From Alkalimarinus sediminis (lineage in GTDB: Bacteria > Pseudomonadota > Gammaproteobacteria > Pseudomonadales > Oleiphilaceae): a stretch of 64,000 nucleotides of DNA. The first letter of the stretch is position 1. Every line of letters starts with the position of its first letter. The position numbers and the translations under genes were made by a program. Below the pieces are notes generated by a model. That model did no database searches and was not told the origin of the DNA. It was given only the letters and a program-made list of their open reading frames with translations. The stretch is taken from the NCBI RefSeq assembly GCF_026427595.1, contig NZ_CP101527.1:2513501-2577500 (forward strand), given 5' to 3'. This document shows positions 7,750-15,995 of the stretch, in pieces.

Positions 7750-9198
7750 ATGGAAGCGCCCTCTTTCTCATCTTTTGAGTTTGACACTAACAGACCGCTG
7801 CAAACGCAATTACAGCATCAGCTCACACAATGGATATGCAGTGGCCGATTACCCCCAGGTACTCGACTACCCTCTTCACGTCGACTGGCTGCAGAGCTCT
7901 CCATTAGCCGAAACACGGTAACTATTGTTTTGGAGCAATTGAAATCAGAGGGATTTTTACAGAGTATTCAGGGCAAGGGAGTCTATGTCGCTGCAGATTT
8001 GCCACAGAATATTAACCGACCGTCAACTGTTCACTGGCACAATAGAGGGGGGCTTCCTGAGCTTTCAGCGTTTGGCCAAACTCTCAATAAAACACCGTTA
8101 TTAGAGCACAGTGAGATTTTACCATTTACTCCAGGGATTCCTGATCTATCGTCTTTTCCTCATAAAACCTGGCTACAAATTCAACGACGGCATCAAGACC
8201 GCATCAATCTAATGGGTTACGACGGCAATCAAGGGTATGAACCTTTAAGAGAGTCACTTGCCGAATACTTAAAACTTTCCAGAGGCGTACTTTGCAAGCC
8301 AGCGCAAATTATCATTACGCAGGGAGCTCAACAAGCTATATCGCTTTGTGCACAATTACTATTAAATGAGGGCGACTCGGTTTTGGTTGAGAACCCAGGC
8401 TATATGGGAGCCAGAAAAGCATTCTTAGCGCGCAGGGCCAAACTGATATCGTGCCCGATGAACGACAACGGAGTCGACATCGATGCAATGCAACGAGACC
8501 ATATCATCGCTCAAACCAGCCCAAAATTGATGTACGTTACACCTACCCATCAATATCCGTTAGGGGGCATTCTCACTGCATCACAAAGACTCAAGTTGTT
8601 AGACTGGGCAGCCACTCATAATACCTGGCTGATAGAAGATGACTACGATAGTGAGTTCCACTATTTTCATAAGCCTATCGCTGCACTACAAGGCATGGCT
8701 GAACAAACACCTGTCATCTATATGGGAAGCTTTAGTAAAACACTATACCCCGCTCTTCGCCTAGGCTACCTGGTAGTGCCAGAGGCATTGGTTAAAGTAT
8801 TTGTGCAGGGCAAAAGTTTTATGGGTGGAGAATCCCCTTTACTAACACAGGCAGTGGTTGCGGACTTTATCAACGAAGGCCACTTCGTTCGTCATTTAAG
8901 AAAAATGCGACTGCTATATCAAGCCAAATGGCAGCACCTGAACCACTTGCTCAACCACCAACTTAAAAAACCAGTGAGGCCTATCCAACAGAGTGCAGGT
9001 ATGCACTTAGCCATTGAAATTCCAGGGGTAGATGACCAGAAGCTAAAGCAAAATCTTCAGCAGAAAGGGTTTGGCAGCTCGGCACTCTCATCATATTATA
9101 ATGATCAACCAACCAAAACCGGCTTGGTTTTAGGGTTTGCCAATACCACCCGCTATCAGAGGGAGGCAGGTATAGAGGCTCTCAAAAGCTTACTGTAG
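7750..9198 (+). CDS. MocR/PdxR-type transcriptional regulator (GntR HTH fused to aminotransferase fold)
   Basis: A 482-residue protein. An N-terminal GntR winged helix (about 15-82; PPGTRLPSSRRLAAELSISR, GKGVYVA) is joined by a linker to a class-I aminotransferase fold (about 110-480) with YVTPTHQYPLGG, EDDYDSEFHY and the PLP-lysine motif SFSKTLYPALRLGY (Lys330). Such proteins use pyridoxal phosphate or an amino-acid adduct as effector and control vitamin B6, GABA or taurine genes. Its divergent neighbour is a PNPOx-like protein, so control of that gene, perhaps in response to PLP, is the natural inference. The start has only a weak GAG upstream. Confidence 0.92.
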   Translation: MEAPSFSSFEFDTNRPLQTQLQHQLTQWICSGRLPPGTRLPSSRRLAAELSISRNTVTIVLEQLKSEGFLQSIQGKGVYVAADLPQNINRPSTVHWHNRGGLPELSAFGQTLNKTPLLEHSEILPFTPGIPDLSSFPHKTWLQIQRRHQDRINLMGYDGNQGYEPLRESLAEYLKLSRGVLCKPAQIIITQGAQQAISLCAQLLLNEGDSVLVENPGYMGARKAFLARRAKLISCPMNDNGVDIDAMQRDHIIAQTSPKLMYVTPTHQYPLGGILTASQRLKLLDWAATHNTWLIEDDYDSEFHYFHKPIAALQGMAEQTPVIYMGSFSKTLYPALRLGYLVVPEALVKVFVQGKSFMGGESPLLTQAVVADFINEGHFVRHLRKMRLLYQAKWQHLNHLLNHQLKKPVRPIQQSAGMHLAIEIPGVDDQKLKQNLQQKGFGSSALSSYYNDQPTKTGLVLGFANTTRYQREAGIEALKSLL

Positions 9199-9244
9199 TC
9201 GAGGTGGGCGTTTTGTGAGCCGAGTCGACCTGCCACTGCGCTGG

Positions 9245-9937
9245 CTACTTAACGGAATCGACCTCTTCTGTCGTCAAATAACGCCACTCACCCAACTCAA
9301 GATCTTCATCCAGGGCAATATCACCTACCTGCTCACGGTGTAGTTCTACAACACGATTACCAATTGCTCCAAACATTCGTTTCACCTGGTGATACTTCCC
9401 TTCATGTATCGTCAGTAGAGCCTCATTGGGAGCCAGAATCTCAAGCTCTGCAGGCAGTGTAGGCTGCTTTTCGCCCTTGAGCATGATGCCTTCAGCAAAG
9501 CGCTCAACAGTATCTTCGGGTATCGGGTCCGCGACTACAACATAGTACCGCTTACGACACTGTTTTTTCGGTGACGTAATATTATGAGACCATTTTCCAT
9601 CATCCGTAATCAATAATAGGCCAGTGGTATCGGCATCAAGTCGGCCAGCAATGAGCAGCTCTTCCGCCCGCTCTAGATCAAACAAACCAAACACCGAACG
9701 GTAGTCATCATCCAGCGAGGTACAGACAGCACCGTCGGGCTTATTAAGCATAATGTAGCGAGGGCCAGTAAAACGCAGTCTGCGACCATCGAAAACTACT
9801 TCATGTGACTCATTGATTTTTACTTTCTGATCTTTCTCAACAACACCATCAACCGTGACCTGCCCTTTACCAATCACGCGTTTAGCCTGAATACGGGTGA
9901 GCCCAGTACAAGTACATAAGAATTTATCGAGACGCAT
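9245..9937 (-). CDS. rsuA: 16S rRNA pseudouridine(516) synthase
   Basis: A 230-residue protein with an N-terminal S4 RNA-binding domain (MRLDKFLCTCTGLTRIQAKR) and the RsuA-type pseudouridine synthase domain: YIMLNKPDGAVC, then GRLDADTTGLLLITDDG, in which Asp101 is the expected catalytic aspartate, and KYHQVKRMF near the C-terminus. Length matches E. coli RsuA (231). It isomerises U516 of 16S rRNA during 30S assembly. It follows a DEAD-box helicase gene on the same strand with 36 bp between them, so the two may be cotranscribed. RluB/E/F-type relatives are the alternative, but the size and motif set favour RsuA. Confidence 0.88.
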   Translation of the reverse strand: MRLDKFLCTCTGLTRIQAKRVIGKGQVTVDGVVEKDQKVKINESHEVVFDGRRLRFTGPRYIMLNKPDGAVCTSLDDDYRSVFGLFDLERAEELLIAGRLDADTTGLLLITDDGKWSHNITSPKKQCRKRYYVVVADPIPEDTVERFAEGIMLKGEKQPTLPAELEILAPNEALLTIHEGKYHQVKRMFGAIGNRVVELHREQVGDIALDEDLELGEWRYLTTEEVDSVK

Positions 9938-9973
9938 AGATAGTTACTCAATCAGATCAATAGTGGTATTGGC

Positions 9974-11248
9974 TTACTTTTTATTCCTAGGGTTGTGGCC
10001 CCGCGCGTTATCACCTGAGCGTTGACCATCCTTATGCTCAACCTTAGGCTTTTTTGGTTTCTTTGGCTTTTTCGGTTTTGGTGGACGGGTATCTAACCGG
10101 GTAACACGAAGTGGATTAACAGGCTCAAAGCCTTCAATCTCTTTGCGTGGTATCAACTCACCAATTAACCGCTCTATACCTGTAAGCAGCTTAAGTTCAT
10201 CAGCACAAACCAATGAGACCGCTTGACCACTCGCACCAGCTCTGCCAGTACGACCAATTCGATGAACATAGTCTTCAGATACATTAGGTAGATCAAAATT
10301 AACGACCTGAGGTAGCTGATCAATATCTAAACCACGCGCGGCGATATCTGTTGCCACCAAAACTCTAACAGCACCACGTTTAAAATCAGCTAGTGCTTTG
10401 GTTCGCGCACCCTGCCCTTTATTACCATGTATCGCTGCTGCGGTAATCCCTTTTGCTTCAAGCTGCTTGGTCAGACGGTTAGCACCATGCTTGGTTTTAC
10501 TAAAGACTAACACTTGCTGCCATTTGTTATCTTGAATCAGCTTAATCAGCATCGCTGACTTCTTCGATTTATCAGCAGGGTAAACCCACTGCTCAACGGT
10601 TTTGACAGTAGTATTGGGAGGGGATACCGATATTTCAACTGGATTGTTCACCAACCCTTTGGCCAACTTACGAATATCATCTGAAAACGTCGCCGAAAAC
10701 ATCAAGTTCTGTCTGTTTTTAGGCAATAAGGCGAGAATTTTCTTAATATCGTGAATAAACCCCATGTCCAACATACGGTCAGCTTCATCCAAAACTAATA
10801 CTTCAAGCTGCTTAAACCTAACCGCATTTTGACTATAAAGATCAAGCAAGCGACCCGGTGTCGCAACGAGCACATCAACCCCTTTACGCAGTTTCATCAT
10901 TTGCGGGTTGATTTTAACACCACCAAATACCACGGCAGACCGTAATGGCAAATTTTTACCATATGTCGCAACACTTTCGCCTACTTGGGCTGCTAACTCT
11001 CGAGTCGGTGTGAGTACCAACGCTCTGACTTGGTTATTTTGAGCTCGACTGCCTTCGGACAGCCGTTGCAACAATGGCAATGTAAAGCCGGCCGTCTTCC
11101 CTGTGCCAGTTTGGGCTGCAGCCATAACATCCTTACCCTCGATAACAGCTGGAATCGCCTGCTCCTGTATAGGTGAAGGCGTGTCATAACCTTGCTCGGT
11201 TACAGCTGCAAGAATCGGGGCGGATAGGCCTAGGGAATCAAAACTCAT
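9974..11248 (-). CDS. DEAD-box ATP-dependent RNA helicase, RhlE type
   Basis: Starts at ATG 11248 (424 residues; GAG upstream); a start nine codons earlier has no ribosome-binding site. The motifs occur in order: Q motif (SPIQEQAIP), [40 protein letters not shown] and HRIGRTGR. The C-terminal tail is short and very basic, with a [12 protein letters not shown] run that would bind RNA non-specifically. RhlE-type helicases act in ribosome maturation and RNA decay; the neighbouring rsuA and rlmF fit a ribosome theme. A paralogue is encoded at 36803-38056. Confidence 0.92.
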   Translation of the reverse strand: MSFDSLGLSAPILAAVTEQGYDTPSPIQEQAIPAVIEGKDVMAAAQTGTGKTAGFTLPLLQRLSEGSRAQNNQVRALVLTPTRELAAQVGESVATYGKNLPLRSAVVFGGVKINPQMMKLRKGVDVLVATPGRLLDLYSQNAVRFKQLEVLVLDEADRMLDMGFIHDIKKILALLPKNRQNLMFSATFSDDIRKLAKGLVNNPVEISVSPPNTTVKTVEQWVYPADKSKKSAMLIKLIQDNKWQQVLVFSKTKHGANRLTKQLEAKGITAAAIHGNKGQGARTKALADFKRGAVRVLVATDIAARGLDIDQLPQVVNFDLPNVSEDYVHRIGRTGRAGASGQAVSLVCADELKLLTGIERLIGELIPRKEIEGFEPVNPLRVTRLDTRPPKPKKPKKPKKPKVEHKDGQRSGDNARGHNPRNKK

Positions 11249-11436
11249 AGAATGCTCTCGTGTTGCTGCGTACATGAAAAAGCCACCATTGCGGTGGGCG
11301 TGCAGCTTACAGGATATTGCGGTTAAGCGCTATGTAAATGCGCAGTCAGTGCTAATCTACAAGAGCAGCGCAGTAGGCCCAAACAGCATCAATAGATACT
11401 GATTTTGACTAAAATTTGTTATATATCTGGTATCTA

Positions 11437-11524
11437 CAACTAGCAATTCATCCATCAACAACTAACAATTCATCCATCAACAACTAACAGTTCATCCATC
11501 AACAACTAACAATTCATCCATCAA
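11437..11524. repeat. Four tandem copies of a 22-bp repeat at the rlmF stop
   Basis: Units begin at 11437, 11459, 11481 and 11503 with consensus CAACTAACAATTCATCCATCAA, each with 0-1 changes, followed by a four-base partial unit. The last copy supplies the TGA stop codon of rlmF (11523-11521), so copy-number change would leave the coding region intact. No spacers, hence not CRISPR. Confidence 0.93.
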
Positions 11525-12501
11525 CAACGGCTATGAAAACGCCACGCTAACAAACGACTGATTTTTTGTCCTTGACTCATTTCGACTACCTTAACTTGTT
11601 TAGCGCCAAGCTGGTTTAATAAGGTTTTCAGTGGTTTAACATTTTCGCCCTTAGACACCAAGCTGGTAAACCAACCTACCTGATGAGCAAACTCAACACT
11701 CTCTTTCGCCATTCGGGTCAAAAAAGCAATCTCCCCGCCCTGGCACCACAACTCCGCTTTCTGCCCACCAAAATTAAGCTTAGGGTCAGCACGACCTTTC
11801 TGGGCGGCATTATTAGAGGGTCGTCTATTGAGGTTTTTCCATTTTCGCTCAGAGCCCGCTTTGGCTTCTGCCATTGATGAGTGAAAAGGAGGGTTGCATA
11901 CTGTTAACGCAAACCGGTCGTCAGGATTAATAACACCTTTAAATATCGCATCTTTATTTTTCTGCAGTACTACCCTGATACGGCCTTTTAAAGACTTATT
12001 GGAGTTAATGATCGCTTTTGCGGAATTGACAGAAACCGGGTCGATATCAGATGCTAGAAACTCCCAACCATAGCTTTGGCTGCCAATAATCGGGTAAATA
12101 CAGTTTGCGCCGGTTCCTATATCCAATACGGTTATTTTTTTTGCGTGAACCACAGGTTCCGAGCTAGAGGATGAACTCTCTGCTAAAAGATCAGCTGCAT
12201 AGTGAATATAGTCAGCACGACCGGGAATGGGTGGACATAGGTAGCCGTCTGGAATACTCCAGTGGGATACACGATAGTAATGCGCTAACAGTGCTCTGTT
12301 TAAACAAAGCACTGCCTTCTCATTACTGAAATCGATAGTGTTATCACCTTTAGGGTTAGGCTTGATAAACGCCTTTAACTCAGGACACGCGTTTGCTAAT
12401 ACCGCAAGATCATAGCGCCCTCGATGAGGGTTTCTAGGATGCAGTACACCTTTGGCTGGTGCTTTTTTAGCTGTTTTTTTAGGGTATCTGGGCGCTTTCA
12501 A
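11521..12501 (-). CDS. rlmF: 23S rRNA (adenine(1618)-N6)-methyltransferase
   Basis: A 326-residue protein. A basic N-terminus (RYPKKTAKKAPAK) leads into LHPRNPHRGRYDLAVLANACPEL, which is distinctive of RlmF (YbiN). The Rossmann methyltransferase core has VLDIGTGANCIYP for S-adenosylmethionine and NPPFHSS, the NPPF motif of N6-adenine methylases; MAEAKAGSERKWKNL follows as in RlmF. It methylates A1618 of 23S rRNA. One base separates its start from the end of the upstream reductase gene, so it can be read from the desaturase operon although the functions are unrelated. Confidence 0.93.
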   Translation of the reverse strand: MKAPRYPKKTAKKAPAKGVLHPRNPHRGRYDLAVLANACPELKAFIKPNPKGDNTIDFSNEKAVLCLNRALLAHYYRVSHWSIPDGYLCPPIPGRADYIHYAADLLAESSSSSSEPVVHAKKITVLDIGTGANCIYPIIGSQSYGWEFLASDIDPVSVNSAKAIINSNKSLKGRIRVVLQKNKDAIFKGVINPDDRFALTVCNPPFHSSMAEAKAGSERKWKNLNRRPSNNAAQKGRADPKLNFGGQKAELWCQGGEIAFLTRMAKESVEFAHQVGWFTSLVSKGENVKPLKTLLNQLGAKQVKVVEMSQGQKISRLLAWRFHSRC

Positions 12502-12502
12502 A

Positions 12503-13600
12503 TTATTCCAGGACCAGTTGAGTTGAGGCCGGATAAGCAGTACATGGATAAATAGTCTTACCTAAGGTATTCCCAGAGACCTGTCCAGACACAACATTCG
12601 TTCGGCATGTGCCACACATCCCCGAGCGACAACCATGTTCAAGATGAATGCCTTTGTTCTCTGCCGCTTCAAGAATGGTTTGGCCGCAGTTCTCAGCTTC
12701 GATCACAAAGCTAATATTCTGTGACTTTAGCGTAACCGTCACGTCTTCATCAAGCTTTCTGGTTTCAGATGCATCGTGATTAAAACGAACAAAGTGCTCT
12801 ACTTCCAAGTTATCAAAATCATACTCGATTGACTCTAGGTAGGTTAGAACCTCTTTTTTAAACGACTCAGGGCCACAAAGATAAATATGCCGATCTTTAA
12901 GGTCTGGGTACGCATCCATCAACTGATTGGGCAAAACATTTGCTCTGTCATCCGACTCCACCTGTCTAGAGTAACTGATATCGATAGTAGAGTTGACCTG
13001 ATTACCTTCGAGTTGCGCCCTGAAAATGGTCTCCTCTGGTGTTCGTGAGCGGTAGTAGAATGCAATATCTGGTTTCTTAGCGGTGGCCTCGAGTGCATTC
13101 AAAATTGAAAAACAAGGAGTAATACCCGCACCGGCACTAATAAATAGCAGCTTCTCTTGGCCCCTATAGACAAACGCCCCCCTTGGAGAGGATATATTCA
13201 ACACCATACCTACAGATGCTCGCTCATGGAGCCAGTTAGACACCTTGCCTTCGGGGTTGCGTTTTACAGTAATCGAGACCGTATGCGCATCTATTATCGA
13301 AAGCGAATAGCACCGCGACTCCTGCACTTTCTGATGCTCACCACACTCAACAGATACCTCTATATGCTGACCAGGTAGCGGCTGTTTAAAATGCTGATTA
13401 GGCAACAGTACAAACGTTTTGGTATCGGGGGTTTCCTGCCTGATGTCGATGATTTTTGCCTTGCAGTCATAGGTCCACAAAAACGGGTCTATGCGTTGCG
13501 TAACAACATTCATGGTATTACTGGCGATATACTCGACCCAATCTCGCCCGATCGTTTGCATAACCCAAGGATGTATAGACTTAACGGCATTACTTAACAT
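12503..13600 (-). CDS. Ferredoxin-NAD(P)H oxidoreductase, electron donor to the desaturase
   Basis: A 365-residue three-part flavo-iron-sulfur protein: FAD domain (RCYSLS at about 96-101), NAD(P) domain (SAGAGITPCFS at about 155-165, later YLCGPESFKKEV) and a C-terminal plant-type [2Fe-2S] ferredoxin with cysteines at 324, 329, 332 and 353 (CRSGMCGTC...C). An extra N-terminal 45 residues precede the FAD domain, as in hybrid reductases paired with membrane desaturases. The gene starts inside the last 11 bp of the desaturase gene, so translational coupling is likely. It would pass electrons from NAD(P)H to the di-iron centre of the desaturase. Confidence 0.9.
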   Translation of the reverse strand: MLSNAVKSIHPWVMQTIGRDWVEYIASNTMNVVTQRIDPFLWTYDCKAKIIDIRQETPDTKTFVLLPNQHFKQPLPGQHIEVSVECGEHQKVQESRCYSLSIIDAHTVSITVKRNPEGKVSNWLHERASVGMVLNISSPRGAFVYRGQEKLLFISAGAGITPCFSILNALEATAKKPDIAFYYRSRTPEETIFRAQLEGNQVNSTIDISYSRQVESDDRANVLPNQLMDAYPDLKDRHIYLCGPESFKKEVLTYLESIEYDFDNLEVEHFVRFNHDASETRKLDEDVTVTLKSQNISFVIEAENCGQTILEAAENKGIHLEHGCRSGMCGTCRTNVVSGQVSGNTLGKTIYPCTAYPASTQLVLE

Positions 13601-14747
13601 TCTCTACTCCCTGGTTTAGATAACAGCGGTCTTCTGTGGTGGGTTTTGCATCCTTAAATGAAAACCTCCACAGTATACCGATATAGTTCCGAATAGCTTG
13701 CCACCAGTTTTTATTAGACTTATAGGGTAAGTCATACTTCTCGCAAATAGCCTGTACTTCAATCGCAATCTCAGGATACCGATGGGATGGTATATCCGGA
13801 AACAAATGATGCTCAACCTGATAGTTCAAGTGCCCCCACAAAATACTCTGCCAGCGGTTGCCTTTAAAATTAACGGAAGAGTCTAACTGTGAGATATACC
13901 ATTTTCCTTTATTTTTAAGTGCCTCTTCTGGCTGCAATGGCTCGGTTAAATGAGTCGCCTGAATAGTTAAAGCAATCCAGTAATTATTCAGTACATCGGC
14001 TAATAAGTTAGCTAAAAACACCTTAAAGAAACCGTAACCGGTCACCAGTGCCAATAACGGAAATAGCGCATACTCTTTTACCCAAACTCGCCATACCGCC
14101 CGTTGGTGTCTTTTTTTACGATCATCATCTGATAACGCCTCGGTGTTCTCAAAGGTCGCATATCCCTTATTTCCCAGTGGAAAACGACGTTCTCTAAATT
14201 TATCGTTATTGCCCAAGTTTTGCGCATCAAAGTTATAGAGCATGGTGGGATAGACAAACAACAGGTAGATAGGCACCTGAAACCAGTGCCATTTGTTATG
14301 GGGGATTTTAGAGTTGGTGCGCAAAAAGCCATGATTCAGATCGGGGTCTTTTTCATACACATTGGTATGAACATGGTGAATACCGTTGTGTTCTTGTCGC
14401 CAGGCCGCCTCGTCCATGGGTGCTTTCCAACGGAATTTACGGGAGTGGAACTGTGGAATACTTTCAAACGTATCATATTGCCCGTGTAAGACATTATGAC
14501 CGATCTCTATCGCTTCGAGATTTCGATGTAAGAAGAGAAAAGGCACACCGATAACCGCGAAGGGGCCAGGAAGCGCCCAAATCAGACCTCTTCCAATTAC
14601 TTCAAATATTCGAGAATAACGACGAATCTTCTTGATATATCGAACATCTTTTTCACCAAGGTCATCCCGATGTTTCTGTTTAATGCTTTCAAAAGCTTGA
14701 TGAATCTCTTCAAACCGCTTCTCACTAGAATCTTCCGTATGGGGCAT
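13590..14747 (-). CDS. Membrane fatty-acid desaturase (three-His-box di-iron type)
   Basis: A 385-residue integral membrane enzyme with all three histidine boxes: HNVLH (84-88), HNGIHH (120-125) and QVEHH (310-314). The QxxHH third box is characteristic of acyl-lipid/front-end and linoleoyl-CoA-desaturase-like proteins. Hydrophobic pairs occur at about 50-75, 155-172 and 225-262. It introduces a double bond into a fatty acyl chain using O2 and electrons from the overlapping reductase gene. Position specificity cannot be read from sequence. A 38-bp inverted repeat lies upstream at 14775-14812. Confidence 0.92.
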   Translation of the reverse strand: MPHTEDSSEKRFEEIHQAFESIKQKHRDDLGEKDVRYIKKIRRYSRIFEVIGRGLIWALPGPFAVIGVPFLFLHRNLEAIEIGHNVLHGQYDTFESIPQFHSRKFRWKAPMDEAAWRQEHNGIHHVHTNVYEKDPDLNHGFLRTNSKIPHNKWHWFQVPIYLLFVYPTMLYNFDAQNLGNNDKFRERRFPLGNKGYATFENTEALSDDDRKKRHQRAVWRVWVKEYALFPLLALVTGYGFFKVFLANLLADVLNNYWIALTIQATHLTEPLQPEEALKNKGKWYISQLDSSVNFKGNRWQSILWGHLNYQVEHHLFPDIPSHRYPEIAIEVQAICEKYDLPYKSNKNWWQAIRNYIGILWRFSFKDAKPTTEDRCYLNQGVENVK

Positions 14748-14774
14748 AATATTGTCTTTAGATAAGGAATTATA

Positions 14775-14812
14775 AAGCGGTCTCTATACTCTTCCTGAGC
14801 GAGAGATCGCTT
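14775..14812. promoter_or_regulatory. Inverted repeat upstream of the desaturase operon
   Basis: AAGCGGTCTCT (14775-14785) and AGAGATCGCTT (14802-14812) pair over 11 positions with one mismatch, across a 16-bp spacer, ending 28 bp before the desaturase start codon. It could be an operator or a leader hairpin. It does not resemble a known DesT or FadR box that I can recall. Confidence 0.35.
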
Positions 14813-14861
14813 CAACATAAAACATGATATGAATAACAAGGTAATGATTCAGCTTCGAAGT

Positions 14862-14879
14862 CTTGATGCAGCGAAGCGG
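14862..14879. repeat. Dispersed 18-bp repeat, second copy
   Basis: CTTGATGCAGCGAAGCGG matches 3011-3028 at 17 of 18 positions and sits, like it, in an intergenic gap in front of a minus-strand gene. Two copies in 64 kb in non-coding DNA suggest a genome-wide small repeat family. Confidence 0.6.
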
Positions 14880-14918
14880 AATCAGGGATTTATTTAGTTC
14901 AAATAAACACGATTAGAT

Positions 14919-15860
14919 CTACGTTTGATTCACGTTGGTAGGCATCGTTTCGACACAAGGCTCAAATTCATTTGCTTTAAACTCTGCGATTAAATTATCT
15001 TTGTCTTGCCAGATGTTACTTATCCAGCTCTGAAACTCTGCTTTAAATTCGGGATCTTGTGAGTAATCTCTGCCTCTTAAAGAGGCTGGAATAGGTACTT
15101 TTTTCACATCTACCACGACATTTTTAATCTTTCCGGTTAATAATCCCCAGACACCATGGGCACCCTCTGGGTAGTAGATAGTAACATCCAGCATGGTATG
15201 CATTTGCTCACCCATGCTTCCCATTACAAACGCCGCACCACCATACTTAGGGTTTAACAAGTTCTTATAGGGGGACTGTTGCTTTGCATGTTTCACCGGC
15301 GTAAATCTTGTTCCTTCCAGAAAATTAAACACGGCGACGGGTGTAGTTTTAAATTTCTCACAAGCCTTACGGGTTGTTTCCAGATCTTTACCCTTCATCT
15401 CTGGATGCTTCTTAATATACTCATGGGAATAACGTTTCATAAACGGGAAGTCGAGAGCCCACCAACAGACACCCATCACCGGCACCCAAATTAATTCCTG
15501 TTTCAGGAAAAATTTAAGCATAGGAATTTTGCGATTAAGTACTTTTTGTACCACAGGAATATCGGTCCAAGACTGATGATTACAATTTACAAAGTACCAG
15601 TCATTCTTTTTAAGCCCTTCAACACCTGTAACATGCCAGTTTATTCGTTGCGTTAACGAGAGAATGGCGCTATTGCCAGAAACCCACATATTGGCAATAC
15701 CTATCAATAACAACGTCATTGCTTTTCGAATAACATTAACAGGGAAGACCACTTTCAGGAATGTGCCAAATAGCAAAAAAGGAAGCCAAAAAAAGGTATT
15801 TACAATAATTAAAACGAACGCAAAAACACCGCGAAACCAGTTAGGAAGAAAGCTAAGCAT
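14919..15860 (-). CDS. PlsC-like acyltransferase (YihG family)
   Basis: A 313-residue protein. Two hydrophobic N-terminal segments (about 10-40 and 43-62) anchor it in the inner membrane. The acyltransferase motifs are intact: NHQSWTD (HX4D, His95/Asp100) and FLEGTRFTP, the block that binds the phosphate of the acceptor, then KYGGAAFVMGSMGEQ. It resembles E. coli YihG/YihF-type 1-acylglycerol-3-phosphate acyltransferases. It lies 171 bp upstream of the desaturase gene on the same strand, which suggests a shared role in phospholipid composition, although the gap may hold a promoter. Confidence 0.88.
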   Translation of the reverse strand: MLSFLPNWFRGVFAFVLIIVNTFFWLPFLLFGTFLKVVFPVNVIRKAMTLLLIGIANMWVSGNSAILSLTQRINWHVTGVEGLKKNDWYFVNCNHQSWTDIPVVQKVLNRKIPMLKFFLKQELIWVPVMGVCWWALDFPFMKRYSHEYIKKHPEMKGKDLETTRKACEKFKTTPVAVFNFLEGTRFTPVKHAKQQSPYKNLLNPKYGGAAFVMGSMGEQMHTMLDVTIYYPEGAHGVWGLLTGKIKNVVVDVKKVPIPASLRGRDYSQDPEFKAEFQSWISNIWQDKDNLIAEFKANEFEPCVETMPTNVNQT

Positions 15861-15995
15861 CTATTATCTCGATTAGTATGAGAAACAAAGTTGAACTGAT
15901 TCTACTCGGAAGAAAAATAAACTTCAATATTTCAGCTTACACTTGTACCATATTTAATAGCTAATGATAACAACATCAATAACTCACCAAGTCTA

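Noticed and set aside
7634-7771. Longer N-terminus of the PNPOx-like protein
   Set aside because: It would overlap the divergent MocR start and the candidate operator; ATG 7633 has a clear AAGGGG at the right distance.
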